From positions 1-32,175 of the forward strand of contig NZ_FRDM01000040.1 of the NCBI RefSeq assembly GCF_900143215.1: DNA of 32,175 nucleotides, read 5' to 3'. The stretch's first letter is position 1. Every line of letters starts with the position of its first letter. The notes under the pieces are model-generated. The model saw only the letters and a program-made list of their open reading frames with translations. It searched no databases and was not told the DNA's origin. Position numbers and translations under genes: made by a program. Source of the DNA: Geodermatophilus obscurus. Its GTDB lineage: Bacteria > Actinomycetota > Actinomycetes > Mycobacteriales > Geodermatophilaceae. Shown here one piece after another: positions 7,907 through 15,957 of the stretch.

Positions 7907-8701
7907 TCAGCTCTCCAGCACGCCGCGGACGACCGACTCGCCGGAGTGGGACGGGTCGCCGTCCAGCGGCTCCACCGAGACGTCGACCACCGGGTACTCC
8001 CCGAGGTCGAGCCCGGGCGGCAGCTCCAGCGTGGTGTCGCCGCCGCCCTGCACCACCCCGACCGGCACCAGCCGGGCGACCGCCTCGTCGAGCAGCCACA
8101 CCTCGTAGTAGCCCTCGTCGAGCGGTGCCGCGTCGAGCGTCAGCTCCAGGGCCCGGGAGCCGTCGTCCCGCTCGACCACCCGGGCCTGCCCGGAGGCGCC
8201 GCTGCCGGCGAGCGGGTCCAGCGCGGCGGCGGCCACGGCCAGGCCGTCGTCGTCCCCCGTGCCGAGGGCCACCGCGCCGGCGCCGATGCCGACGCCCACG
8301 ACCAGGGACGCCGCCGCGGCGAGCAGCAGCCGTGAGCGGCGGGTCCGCAGCGGCACCACGGCTGCCGGGGCGCGCTCGGGTGCCGCGGCCGGCGGGACGT
8401 CGACCGCGGGAGCAGGCGGGACGGCGACCGGCGGAGGCGGAGCGGCAGCGGCGAGCGCCTCCGGGCGGGGCGCGGTGGTGACCCCGGTGGCGGCGGCGAT
8501 CCCCGCCCAGACGCTCGGCGGCGGCAGGACGGCGGCGCCCGGCGCGGCCAGCTGGGGGACGGCGAGCGCGTCGACCCCGCGCCGCAGGGAGGCCACCTCG
8601 GCCCGGCACTCCGCGCAGCCGTCGAGGTGGGCCCGGTCCGTCTCGGGCAGTGGCTCGCGCAGCGCCGCCAGGGACAGCTGCTCAGGCGTGCAGTGCGGCA
8701 C
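7907..8701 (-). CDS. Anti-sigma factor, RskA family
   Basis: This 264-residue membrane anti-sigma factor has an N-terminal zinc-binding HxxxCxxC (HLDGCAECRAEV, about residues 26-37). An Ala/Pro-rich linker follows, then a single membrane helix (about 123-147) and an extracellular RskA C-terminal domain with GYYEVWLLDE. In this family the cytoplasmic part holds the ECF sigma factor inactive until the protein is cut by regulated proteolysis. Its GTG at 8701 lies inside the end of the sigma gene (20-base overlap), the standard sigma/anti-sigma coupling. The signal it senses is unknown. Confidence 0.92.
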   Translation of the reverse strand: MPHCTPEQLSLAALREPLPETDRAHLDGCAECRAEVASLRRGVDALAVPQLAAPGAAVLPPPSVWAGIAAATGVTTAPRPEALAAAAPPPPVAVPPAPAVDVPPAAAPERAPAAVVPLRTRRSRLLLAAAASLVVGVGIGAGAVALGTGDDDGLAVAAAALDPLAGSGASGQARVVERDDGSRALELTLDAAPLDEGYYEVWLLDEAVARLVPVGVVQGGGDTTLELPPGLDLGEYPVVDVSVEPLDGDPSHSGESVVRGVLES

Positions 8702-9329
8702 CGTCCACCTCCAACCGTGTCCTCAGGCGTTCGAGGGTCCGCCGGATGTGCGACTTCACCGTGCCGAGCGGCAGACCGGTGCGTTCAGCGATCTGGGTGT
8801 GTGTCAGGTCCTCGAAGAAGGCCAGCTCGATGATGCCCCGCTGCGGTTGCCCGAGTTGCTCGAGCTCGCCGAGCAGCAGCACGCGGTCGGCGACGACGGT
8901 GTCGACCTGCGGGCCGGTGGTGTTCGCCGCGGACCGGGCCTCGGTGACCGCGGCCTCGGTGGCGCGGCGCTGCCGGTCTCGGCGGGCCCAGGTGTCGGCG
9001 ATCTTGTGCCGGCAGATGCCCACCAGCCAGGCCGGCAGCGGGCCCTGCTCGGGGCGGTAGCCGGTACGGCCGGTCCAGGCCGAGACGAAGACCTGCTGGG
9101 TGACGTCCTCGGCGTCCGGGCCCGGGCCGAAGGCGCGCACCGCCATGCCGTGCACCTGACCGGCGAAGCGCTCGTAGGCCCGGGCCAGCGCCTGCTCGTC
9201 GCCGGCGGCGAACCGCCGGCCCACCTCGGCGTCGTCCGGTTCGGGGGTGCCCCCGAGCGGCGGGACGCCGTCGCTGCTCACGCGCCCGACCCTAACCCGG
9301 ACACCACCCCTTTCCAGCAGGTCCGTCAC
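8682..9329 (-). CDS. sigK: ECF RNA polymerase sigma factor, SigK-like
   Basis: A 215-residue ECF sigma factor. Region 2 spans about residues 45-110 (YERFAGQVHGMA through DAEDVTQQVFVSAW to ICRHKIADTW). Region 4 spans about 150-205 (QRGIIELAFFEDLTHTQIAERT, then GTVKSHIRRTLERLR). The RskA-type partner next door supports the SigK group. The GTG at 9329 overlaps the sortase stop (GTGA, 9326-9329), implying coupling. A shorter start at GTG 9281 would remove a 16-residue arginine-rich leader and is a real alternative. It should direct polymerase to its own operon and perhaps to surface-protein genes. Confidence 0.93.
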   Translation of the reverse strand: MTDLLERGGVRVRVGRVSSDGVPPLGGTPEPDDAEVGRRFAAGDEQALARAYERFAGQVHGMAVRAFGPGPDAEDVTQQVFVSAWTGRTGYRPEQGPLPAWLVGICRHKIADTWARRDRQRRATEAAVTEARSAANTTGPQVDTVVADRVLLLGELEQLGQPQRGIIELAFFEDLTHTQIAERTGLPLGTVKSHIRRTLERLRTRLEVDGAALHA

Positions 9330-9973
9330 GGGACCGGCTCCGCGACGACCACGACGTTGGACTCGTAACCCCCGACCTCGGGGAGGAACTCGCCCCCGCA
9401 GGTGACGAGCACCAGGCGTGGTGGTCCCTCGCGGGCGAACAGCCGGTCCACCGGTAAGGCCTGCTTGTCGACCTGCTCCCGGGAGACCACCCGCCAGCGG
9501 GTCGGATCGCCCGCGGCGTCGGTGACGAGCACCTCGGCGTCCACCTCGGCCTCCCGGAGCGGAGCCAGCTCGCCGAGCCCCTGCTCGCGGTCGTCGACGT
9601 GACCGGCGAGCACCGCCGACCCCTCACCGCCGGGCACCGGCCCGAAGCGGTACCAGCCCACCCGGTCGACGTCGTCCGGGATGGCCATCTGGCCGTCGTC
9701 CCGCACGCCGACGGAGTCGACCGGCGCCTCGATGCCCAGGGCCGGCACGGCGAGGGTCACGGGGGTCGGTTGCTCCGAGGGCATGGTGGGTGCGGCGTCC
9801 CGGGTGGTGACGGGGGGGAGACCCCCCGGCGGGGCCGCCGGGGGCTGGGTGGGCAGGACCTGCGCGAGCGGTGCGCCCGCCGCCGCCGGCTCCCGGGTCA
9901 GCTGCCACGCGGCCGGTGCACCGAGCGCGATGGCCAGACCCAGGACCGCGCCGACGGCGGCGGGACGCATCAT
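9326..9973 (-). CDS. Class F-type sortase
   Basis: This 215-residue sortase has an N-terminal membrane anchor (residues 5-24), a Pro-rich linker, then the sortase barrel from about residue 72. The catalytic His125 is in LAGHVDD and Cys192 in VTCGGEF. Sortases join surface proteins to cell wall or pili by cutting a C-terminal sorting signal. The third catalytic residue, normally an Arg just before the last strand, appears to be Glu204 (GGYESNVVVV), so activity is uncertain. It starts 22 bases after the DUF4397 gene and overlaps the sigma gene. The ATG at 9973 is followed by a second ATG. Confidence 0.88.
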   Translation of the reverse strand: MMRPAAVGAVLGLAIALGAPAAWQLTREPAAAGAPLAQVLPTQPPAAPPGGLPPVTTRDAAPTMPSEQPTPVTLAVPALGIEAPVDSVGVRDDGQMAIPDDVDRVGWYRFGPVPGGEGSAVLAGHVDDREQGLGELAPLREAEVDAEVLVTDAAGDPTRWRVVSREQVDKQALPVDRLFAREGPPRLVLVTCGGEFLPEVGGYESNVVVVAEPVP

Positions 9974-9994
9974 GTCTCGCCCCTGTCGGTCGGG

Positions 9995-10813
9995 TCAGAC
10001 CCGCGAGCCGGCCAGCCGGCGGACGGCGACGCCCGCGGCGAGCAGCCCGGCCAGCGAGACCGCGGCGATCGGCAGCGGCAGGCCGCCCTCGTCGACGAGT
10101 CCGGCCGAGCCGCCGGGGACGCCGGAGGGCGCGGAGTGGGCGCCGGAGACCGTCTGGACGGCGAGTTCGTAGCCGGCGTCCTGCGAGCCCCACGCGTACA
10201 CGACCGTCGTCGTGCCCTCGGCCAGCGTGAGGTCGGCCGGGCCGACCGCGACCGTGTCGGTGCCGGCGAGCACCACGTCGGCGCTCACGGTGCCGGCGGG
10301 CACGGTGAGCGACTCCTCGTCGGGGTTGGTCAGGCCCGGGACCACGACCTGGCCACCGGCGCGGACGTCGACGGCGGGCGCGGCCGCGACGTGCCGGACC
10401 GACACGCGGGCCTCGCCGGCGGGCACCTCGGAGGTGTCGTTGACGAACGGCGTCAGCGCCGGCTGGCCGGCCTCGGTGAGGTGCGCGACCACCGTGGCGT
10501 CGGCTCCCGCCGGCACGGCGACGCCGTCGGCCGACAGCAGCGGCGTGCCGGAGCCGTCGGGCGCATCGGCCGGGAACAGGGCCAGGTCGTAGTCGCCGGC
10601 CGGCAGCTCCAGGGGGTCGGTGAGGGTCCCCGGCTGGAAGTCGTCGATGAGCCGCTCGCCGTTGGCGTAGACGTCCACGGGGGTGTCCGGGACCCCGTGC
10701 AGCACCGAGACGGTCGCGGTGTGGCTGTCCGCCAGGGCCGGGGAGGCGCTCAGGAGGACGAGGCTGCCGGTGGCACCGGCGGCCAGGGCGAAGGCGGTGC
10801 GGGAGCGGGTCAT
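9995..10813 (-). CDS. DUF4397 domain surface protein
   Basis: A 272-residue exported protein. The signal peptide has probable cleavage after ALA at residue 28. DUF4397 beta-rich domains follow over about 32-225: TVSVLHGVPDTPVDVYANG is the classic start, and a second repeat ARVSVRHVAAAPAVDV begins near 135. A C-terminal hydrophobic helix and basic tail (GGLPLPIAAVSL... RRLAGSRV) resembles a sortase sorting signal but has no LPxTG. It heads the DUF4397-sortase-sigma-anti-sigma gene run and is the likely sortase client or sigma target. The ATG at 10813 is preceded by GAGGA. Confidence 0.88.
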   Translation of the reverse strand: MTRSRTAFALAAGATGSLVLLSASPALADSHTATVSVLHGVPDTPVDVYANGERLIDDFQPGTLTDPLELPAGDYDLALFPADAPDGSGTPLLSADGVAVPAGADATVVAHLTEAGQPALTPFVNDTSEVPAGEARVSVRHVAAAPAVDVRAGGQVVVPGLTNPDEESLTVPAGTVSADVVLAGTDTVAVGPADLTLAEGTTTVVYAWGSQDAGYELAVQTVSGAHSAPSGVPGGSAGLVDEGGLPLPIAAVSLAGLLAAGVAVRRLAGSRV

Positions 10814-10912
10814 CGGAACGGGTCCTCACGTCGGTGGTGGAGTGCCTGACACCCCTCCTTCCGCGGACCCCGCCATCTCGGATGCAGCCCGGTCACCGGC
10901 CGGCCCGCAGAC

Positions 10913-10978
10913 GATCATGGAGCTGCGGTGGCGACACACCGCGTCTGAACGGCGTGTCGCCACCGCAGCTCCATGATC
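10913..10978. repeat. 25-bp-stem extragenic palindrome
   Basis: The arms 10913-10937 and 10954-10978 are perfect reverse complements (25 bp, starting GATCATGGAGCTGCGG). After one mismatch, three more pairs close an eight-base loop. It lies 71 bases beyond the egtD stop and 100 bases before the DUF4397 start, so it can act as a terminator between the two halves of the minus-strand run. Its length and exactness also suit a repeated extragenic palindromic element. No second copy is present in this window. Confidence 0.75.
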
Positions 10979-11048
10979 ACCGCGGATCTCGGCCGCGGCC
11001 GGGCTGGTCCGGTACGGGGGAGCGAGGACCCGGAGGGCGACGCCGGTC

Positions 11049-12017
11049 TCAGGCGGACACGGAGAGCGAGACGCCGAAGTCGCCGTCGGGGTCGGTCCAC
11101 CAGTGCGTCATCCGCAGACCCGCCGCGGCCAGCTCGGCCTCGACCCCTTCGCGGCGGAACTTCGCCGACACCTCGGTGCGCATCTCCTCGCCGGCGTCGA
11201 ACCGGACGTCGAGGTCCAGCGGGGGGACGTGCACCACCTGGTCGGTCAGGGAGCGCAGCCGCATCTCGATCCACTCGTGCTCGGCGTCCCACACGGCGAC
11301 GTGCTCGAAGGCCGCGGGGTCGAAGTCGGCGCCCAGCTCGCGGTCCAGCACGCGCAGCACGTTGCGGTTGAACTCCGCGGTGACCCCCGCGGCGTCGTCG
11401 TAGGCCCGCACCAGCCGAGCCGGGTCCTTGACCAGGTCGGTGCCGAGGAGGAAGGAGTCCCCGGGCTGCAGCGTGCCGGCCAGGTCGGTGAGGAACGCCG
11501 CCCGCGCCGCCGGCTCCAGGTTGCCGATGGTCGAGCCCAGGAAGGCCACCAGCCGGCGTCCCGACCGGGGCAGCTCGCCCAGGTGCCGGGTGAAGTCGCC
11601 GACGACGGCCGCCACCTCCACGCCCGGGTACTCGGCGGTGATCGCCGCCCCGGCCGCCTGCAGCACCGACGGGTCGACGTCGCACGGCACGAACCGGCGC
11701 AGCGTGCCGGCATCGCGCAGCGCGTCCAGCAGCAGCCGGGTCTTCTCCGACGTCCCGCTGCCCAGCTCGACCAGCACGTCGGCACCGGAGGCCGCGGCGA
11801 TCGCGTCGGCGTGCGCGGCGAGCACGGCCCGCTCGGCGCGGGTCGGGTAGTACTCCGGCAGCCGGGTGATCTCGTCGAACAGCTCGCTGCCCCGCTCGTC
11901 GTAGAACCACCGGGGCGGCAGCGACTTCGGCGTCGCGGTCAGCCCGGCGCGGGCGTCGGCGCGCAGCGCGGCGGCGGCGTCCTCGGGGGCGAGGTGGCTG
12001 GTCAGCGAGATCGACAC
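11049..12017 (-). CDS. egtD: L-histidine N(alpha)-methyltransferase EgtD
   Basis: This 322-residue SAM-dependent enzyme trimethylates histidine to hercynine, the first step of ergothioneine synthesis. It has the family length (mycobacterial EgtD ~321), the start region [20 protein letters not shown], the SAM-binding [15 protein letters not shown] and [13 protein letters not shown]. It is the last gene of egtABCD. The GTG at 12017 is nine bases after the egtC stop. The frame is open far upstream, but that is antisense to or inside the other egt genes. The 25-bp palindrome follows its stop. Confidence 0.97.
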   Translation of the reverse strand: MSISLTSHLAPEDAAAALRADARAGLTATPKSLPPRWFYDERGSELFDEITRLPEYYPTRAERAVLAAHADAIAAASGADVLVELGSGTSEKTRLLLDALRDAGTLRRFVPCDVDPSVLQAAGAAITAEYPGVEVAAVVGDFTRHLGELPRSGRRLVAFLGSTIGNLEPAARAAFLTDLAGTLQPGDSFLLGTDLVKDPARLVRAYDDAAGVTAEFNRNVLRVLDRELGADFDPAAFEHVAVWDAEHEWIEMRLRSLTDQVVHVPPLDLDVRFDAGEEMRTEVSAKFRREGVEAELAAAGLRMTHWWTDPDGDFGVSLSVSA

Positions 12018-12025
12018 GGGGTTCC

Positions 12026-12715
12026 TCAGCGGAGTGGGGTGGACGTCAGGCCGTCGGGGGTGACCTCGACGAGGGAGTGGTCGGGGACGTCGGTCCACCG
12101 CGGGTCGTCGTCCCACGGCTCGCTGGCCAGCGCGGTGCCGTCGGGGGTGACCAGCGTGGACAGCGTGTCGCCCCAGGTGGTGGCCAGCAGGTGGGTGCCG
12201 TCGGCGGCGAGCAGGTTCAGCCGCGCGCCGGGGTCCGCGGCGCCCACCTCGCACACCGTGTCGGCCAGGGCGTCGAGGCCCCGGTCGAACACCAGTGCCG
12301 CGAGCAGTGCGCTGTCGACGGTCGACTCGGCGTCGCGCACCGGGGGCAGCACCGCGCGGTCGACCCGGCCGTTGTGCGACAGCAGCCACCGGCCGTCGGT
12401 GAACGGCGCGGCCGCGCTCTCCTCCAGCGGCATGCCGACGGTGGCGGAGCGGACGGCGGCCACCACGCACCCGGAGGAGAGCACCGGCGCGACCGAGGCG
12501 AACGAGGGGTCGCCCCACAGCGGGCGCGCCGAGCGCCAGCGCGCCGGTCGTGCCCGGCCGGGGGAGAAGAAGCCCACGCCCCAGCCGTCGGCGTTGACCG
12601 TGCCGTACCGCTGGCGGCGCGGCGCGTACGACTGCACCAGCAGCGACGACGGCGGCTCGAGCACCAGCTCGGCCAGCGTCCGCGGCCGGCCGAGCCAGCC
12701 GAGGTGACGGCACAC
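12026..12715 (-). CDS. egtC: Gamma-glutamyl-hercynylcysteine sulfoxide hydrolase EgtC
   Basis: This 229-residue class II glutamine-amidotransferase-like hydrolase removes the glutamate from gamma-glutamyl-hercynylcysteine sulfoxide. The nucleophile is Cys2, exposed after removal of the start Met (MCRHLGWLG). The family motifs [10 protein letters not shown] and LLSHNGRVD are clear. The GTG at 12713-12715 directly abuts the egtB TAG (12716-12718), showing tight coupling in egtABCD. It is intact. Confidence 0.96.
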   Translation of the reverse strand: MCRHLGWLGRPRTLAELVLEPPSSLLVQSYAPRRQRYGTVNADGWGVGFFSPGRARPARWRSARPLWGDPSFASVAPVLSSGCVVAAVRSATVGMPLEESAAAPFTDGRWLLSHNGRVDRAVLPPVRDAESTVDSALLAALVFDRGLDALADTVCEVGAADPGARLNLLAADGTHLLATTWGDTLSTLVTPDGTALASEPWDDDPRWTDVPDHSLVEVTPDGLTSTPLR

Positions 12716-14023
12716 CTACGCGTCCCAGGCCAGCCGGAAGCCGCTGAACACCTGGCGGCGGATCGGGTGGTCCCAGTTGCGGAAGCTGGGCCGCAGGATC
12801 GACGCGCCGACCGCCCACGAGCCGCCGCGCAGCACCTTGTGGTCGCCGCCGAAGAACGGCGCGGAGTAGTCGGCGTAGAGCATCGGCCGGAAGCCCGGCC
12901 ACGGGGTGAAGCCCGAGGAGGTCCACTCCCAGACGTCGCCCATCAGCTGCTCGACCCCGTACGCGGAGGCGCCGGCGGGGTAGGCGCCGACCGGGGCCGG
13001 GCGCAGCGCGTCGCCGCCGAGGTTGGCCAGCGCGGACGACGGCTCGGCCGACCCCCACGGGAAGCGGCGGCGGCGCCGCGTGGCCGGGTCCCAGACCGCG
13101 GCCTTCTCCCACTCGACCTCGGTGGGCAGCCGCGCGCCGGCCGCCACGGTCCCCGTGCCTCCAGCCCAGGCCGCGTACGCCTCGGCCTCGAAGTACGTGA
13201 CGTGCTGGACCGGCTCGTCGGGCGGCACGGCCTCCACGACGCCGAAGCGGGTGCGGGTGCCGTCGGCGCTCCAGAACTGCGGCCGCTCCAGCCCCGCCTC
13301 GACCCGGTGCGCCCAGCCCCGCTCGGACCACCAGCGCCGGTCGCCGTACCCGCCGTCGGCGACGAACGCGGCGTACTCGGCGTTGGTCACCGGCACCCGG
13401 CCGATGCGGAACGACGGGACGTCGACGACGTGCGCCGGGCGTTCGTTGTCCAGCGAGAACGGCTCGTCGGCGGCGTCCACGCCCAGCACCAACTCCCCGC
13501 CGGGTACCAGCAGCGACGTGCCGGCGACCCCGGGCCGGCCCGGCGGCAGCGGCGTCCCGGTGCCGAGCAGCGGCGGCCCCGAGCGCAGGTTGAGCGCCTG
13601 CAGCATCGTCTCGTCGTGCTGCTGCTCGTGGCTGACCACCATCGCGAAGTCGAACGGGTCGCCGTCGTCGTCCCGGCCGAGCCGCCCCAGCCGGTCGAGC
13701 ACCCGGCCGCGCACCTCGCCGCAGAACGACCGCGCCTCCACCGGCGGCAGCAGCGGCAGCCGGGAGCGGACCGCGCGGGGGTGGGTGAACGCGTCGTAGA
13801 GCGCCTCGACGTCGGCCGGCAGCAGCCCCTCGCGTCGGGCGTCGCCGCGGCGCAGCAGCCAGAGGTCCTCCTGCTGGCCGATGTGCGCGAGGTCCCAGAC
13901 CAGCGGGCTGAGCAGCGGGGTGTGCTGGCGCAGCAGCTCGGGCTCGTCGTGGTCGGTGAGCCGCAGCGTGCGCTGCCGGGCGGCCGCCAGGTCGCGGGCC
14001 AGGATATCGGTCAGATCGGTCAC
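12716..14023 (-). CDS. egtB: Ergothioneine sulfoxide synthase EgtB
   Basis: This 435-residue non-haem iron enzyme joins gamma-glutamylcysteine to hercynine with oxygen. The N-terminal DinB-like domain carries the three iron ligands His47 ([11 protein letters not shown]), His132 and His136 (SHEQQHDE). The C-terminal FGE-sulfatase domain runs from about 175 to the end, with [31 protein letters not shown] and GFRLAWD. The GTG at 14023 overlaps the egtA stop (GTGA, 14020-14023). The use of gamma-glutamylcysteine is inferred from the adjacent egtA and egtC. Confidence 0.97.
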   Translation of the reverse strand: MTDLTDILARDLAAARQRTLRLTDHDEPELLRQHTPLLSPLVWDLAHIGQQEDLWLLRRGDARREGLLPADVEALYDAFTHPRAVRSRLPLLPPVEARSFCGEVRGRVLDRLGRLGRDDDGDPFDFAMVVSHEQQHDETMLQALNLRSGPPLLGTGTPLPPGRPGVAGTSLLVPGGELVLGVDAADEPFSLDNERPAHVVDVPSFRIGRVPVTNAEYAAFVADGGYGDRRWWSERGWAHRVEAGLERPQFWSADGTRTRFGVVEAVPPDEPVQHVTYFEAEAYAAWAGGTGTVAAGARLPTEVEWEKAAVWDPATRRRRRFPWGSAEPSSALANLGGDALRPAPVGAYPAGASAYGVEQLMGDVWEWTSSGFTPWPGFRPMLYADYSAPFFGGDHKVLRGGSWAVGASILRPSFRNWDHPIRRQVFSGFRLAWDA

Positions 14024-15273
14024 GAGGAGGCCTCCGTGGCGGAGAGGAGGGCGGCGGTGGGGCCGCCGGCCCGGGCGGTCTCGAGCAGGGCGTCGCCCGG
14101 GCAGCGGCCCCGGTCGACGAGGTCGGCGAGCGCCTCGACCTCCGGTCGCAGCGCGGCGGGGGCGGCGGCACGGGCGGCGTCGAGGCAGGCGCGGGCGGCG
14201 GCGTGCAGCGCGGGGTCGGCCAGGCCGACGCGGGCGGCGCGGTCCCAGGCCCCGGCGACCGGCGCGGTGGCCGCGGCGGCGTGCCCGGCCGCGACCGGGT
14301 CGTCGAGCAGCACCGCCGTCACCGCGGCCAGCGCCGGCCACCACGGCTCGGGCGCGGCGTCGAGGTAGCGGATCTCCAGGTAGCCGCGCAGGCGCACCGG
14401 CGGGAACAACGTGGTCAGGTGGTAGTCCAGGTCCGCCGCCGTGGGCGCCCGGCCGCCCAGCGGGACGGCGCCGGTCACCCAGTCGGCGAACCGGACCCGC
14501 TCCCGCACCGGCGCCGCACCGCCGCCCGGGTCGCGCACCAGCATCACCGGCGCGGTCAGCGCGTACTCGGCCCACTCGCCCGCGGGGTCGGCGCCACCGA
14601 GCAGCGGCCCGCAACGGGCCTGGTCGAGGTCGCTCCAGACGCGCTGCCGCTGCGACACCCAGCCGGTGGGCCGCCCGCCGGCGATCGGGGAGCAGGCCGC
14701 GACGGCGACCAGGGTGGGGCCCAGCTGGTGGGCCAGTGACACCCGCTCGCTCCAGCCGGCGCACGGTCCGGCGTCCAGGTTGACCTGCAGCGCGGCGGTG
14801 CCGGTCATCATCGCCGTCCCGGCCGCGGCGCAGCCGACGGCGGCGAAGTGCTCCTCCATCGCGGCGTAGCGGGGGGCCGGGCAGACCCGGGCCGGGGGCC
14901 GCAGCGGGTCGGCGCCCACCGGGGCCACGGCCAGCCGCTCGGCGGCCAGCGCTGTGGCGAGCACGTCGCGGTCGGCGCGCAGCGCGGTCACCGCGGCGGC
15001 GGCGTCCGGGTGCGGCGGGCCGGACAGCTCCACCTGGCCGCCGGGCTCGAGGGTGACCCGGCTGCCGCCGGGCAGCACCGGCAGCGCGTCGACGAGCTCG
15101 GTGATCCGCCGCCAGGGGACGCGCGCCGCGGGCGCGGTGAGGTCGACCAGGTGTGCCTCGAGCTCCAGGCCGACCGCGCCGACCGGACCCGGGCGCAGCG
15201 CCGCGCCGGCGATGTGCGCGACGGCCGCCTCCAGGTCCAGGACAGCCGTGCGTTCCTCGGTGACCGGGGCCAC
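14020..15273 (-). CDS. egtA: Glutamate-cysteine ligase EgtA
   Basis: A 417-residue glutamate-cysteine ligase of the actinobacterial EgtA type (GCS2 fold). The substrate-site strand is [11 protein letters not shown], with ARLS-like [15 protein letters not shown], then [12 protein letters not shown] and [10 protein letters not shown]. It makes gamma-glutamylcysteine for EgtB and is the first gene of the operon. The GTG at 15273 is preferred because GGAGGGG ends about nine bases before it. A GTG at 15282 is too close to that site but cannot be excluded. Upstream is a ~150-base divergent region shared with the DUF309 gene. Confidence 0.93.
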   Translation of the reverse strand: MAPVTEERTAVLDLEAAVAHIAGAALRPGPVGAVGLELEAHLVDLTAPAARVPWRRITELVDALPVLPGGSRVTLEPGGQVELSGPPHPDAAAAVTALRADRDVLATALAAERLAVAPVGADPLRPPARVCPAPRYAAMEEHFAAVGCAAAGTAMMTGTAALQVNLDAGPCAGWSERVSLAHQLGPTLVAVAACSPIAGGRPTGWVSQRQRVWSDLDQARCGPLLGGADPAGEWAEYALTAPVMLVRDPGGGAAPVRERVRFADWVTGAVPLGGRAPTAADLDYHLTTLFPPVRLRGYLEIRYLDAAPEPWWPALAAVTAVLLDDPVAAGHAAAATAPVAGAWDRAARVGLADPALHAAARACLDAARAAAPAALRPEVEALADLVDRGRCPGDALLETARAGGPTAALLSATEASS

Positions 15274-15282
15274 GAGCCCCAC

Positions 15283-15433
15283 CCCCTCCAGGTCCGGACC
15301 GGTCGACGTCGACCGCGGGTCGGTGCGGGGGCGGCCCGTCCTGCGGCCGTCCTCTGATCACCATCCTGCACGGGACCACCGACAGATACACAACCCGGCG
15401 GCGCCCCACCGGTGTTCGCGTCAGGATCGTGGG
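15283..15433. promoter_or_regulatory. Divergent promoter region, egtA and DUF309 gene
   Basis: A 150-base gap separates the starts of two divergent genes. It must carry the promoter of the egtABCD operon on the minus strand and one for the DUF309 gene on plus. Its one AT-richer patch, around 15380-15395 (AGATACACAACC), could hold promoter elements. No operator with convincing symmetry was found. Confidence 0.4.
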
Positions 15434-15907
15434 GTGGACGTCGATCGGGACCGGGATCCGGCAGGCCGGGCGCGCAACGCCCGGCCCCGCGACGCGCTGG
15501 GGCGGCCGCTGCCCCGCGGGGCCGTGGGGGAGGAGCGGGCGCCGGAGGGCGTGCTGCGGACGCCGGACCAGGCGCTGACCGAGGCGCAGCAGCTGCTGGA
15601 CGCGGGCCGGCCGTTCTCCGCCCACGAGGTGCTCGAGGACGCGTGGAAGTCCTCGCCGGAACAGGAGCGGCAGCTGTGGCGGGGCCTGGCCCAGCTCGCC
15701 GTCGGGCTGACCCACCTGGCGCGGGGCAACGACCGGGGTGCCGCCCGGCTGCTGGAGCGCGGCGCCGGGAACGTCGCCGGCTACGCCGAGGCCCCGCCGC
15801 ACGGCATCGACGTCGCCGGCCTGGCCGGCTGGGCACGGGACCTGGCGGCCTCACCTCCGGTGTCCCGCGACGCCGCCGCCCTCGCGCCCCGCCTGCGCGC
15901 CGGGTGA
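15434..15907 (+). CDS. DUF309 domain-containing protein
   Basis: This 157-residue protein has the DUF309 hallmark [15 protein letters not shown] (about residues 57-71) followed by helical repeats ([18 protein letters not shown]). The first ~40 residues are charged and Arg-rich. DUF309 proteins are small helical proteins of unknown biochemical role. The GTG at 15434 with AGGAT upstream is the first start in frame that fits. It is divergent from egtA, and functional linkage to ergothioneine is not shown by sequence. Confidence 0.88.
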   Translation: MDVDRDRDPAGRARNARPRDALGRPLPRGAVGEERAPEGVLRTPDQALTEAQQLLDAGRPFSAHEVLEDAWKSSPEQERQLWRGLAQLAVGLTHLARGNDRGAARLLERGAGNVAGYAEAPPHGIDVAGLAGWARDLAASPPVSRDAAALAPRLRAG

Positions 15908-15957
15908 CCCTGGCCTCCCTGCGTGCCGGGGCCACCGCGGCTGGGTAGGGACCGGAG

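Noticed and set aside
5736..8609. Very long antisense open frame of over 900 codons on the minus strand
   Set aside because: It runs opposite to 8-oxoguanine deaminase and in another frame through egtE and rskA. Its translation is Arg/Gly/Pro-rich, as expected from GC-rich shadow frames, and it has no domain motif.
10918..10976. Short peptides starting MELRWRH on both strands of the palindrome
   Set aside because: They are a by-product of the palindrome, which supplies both the ATG and the stop. There is no ribosome site.
11049..14171. EgtD as the C-terminus of a giant protein
   Set aside because: The frame is merely open. EgtD starts at GTG 12017 with the correct family length, and the rest overlaps egtC and egtB out of frame.
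12716..15802. A single fused EgtA-region/EgtB protein of more than 1000 residues
   Set aside because: Only the part after GTG 14023 is EgtB. The upstream part is out of frame with the clear EgtA gene and has shadow composition.
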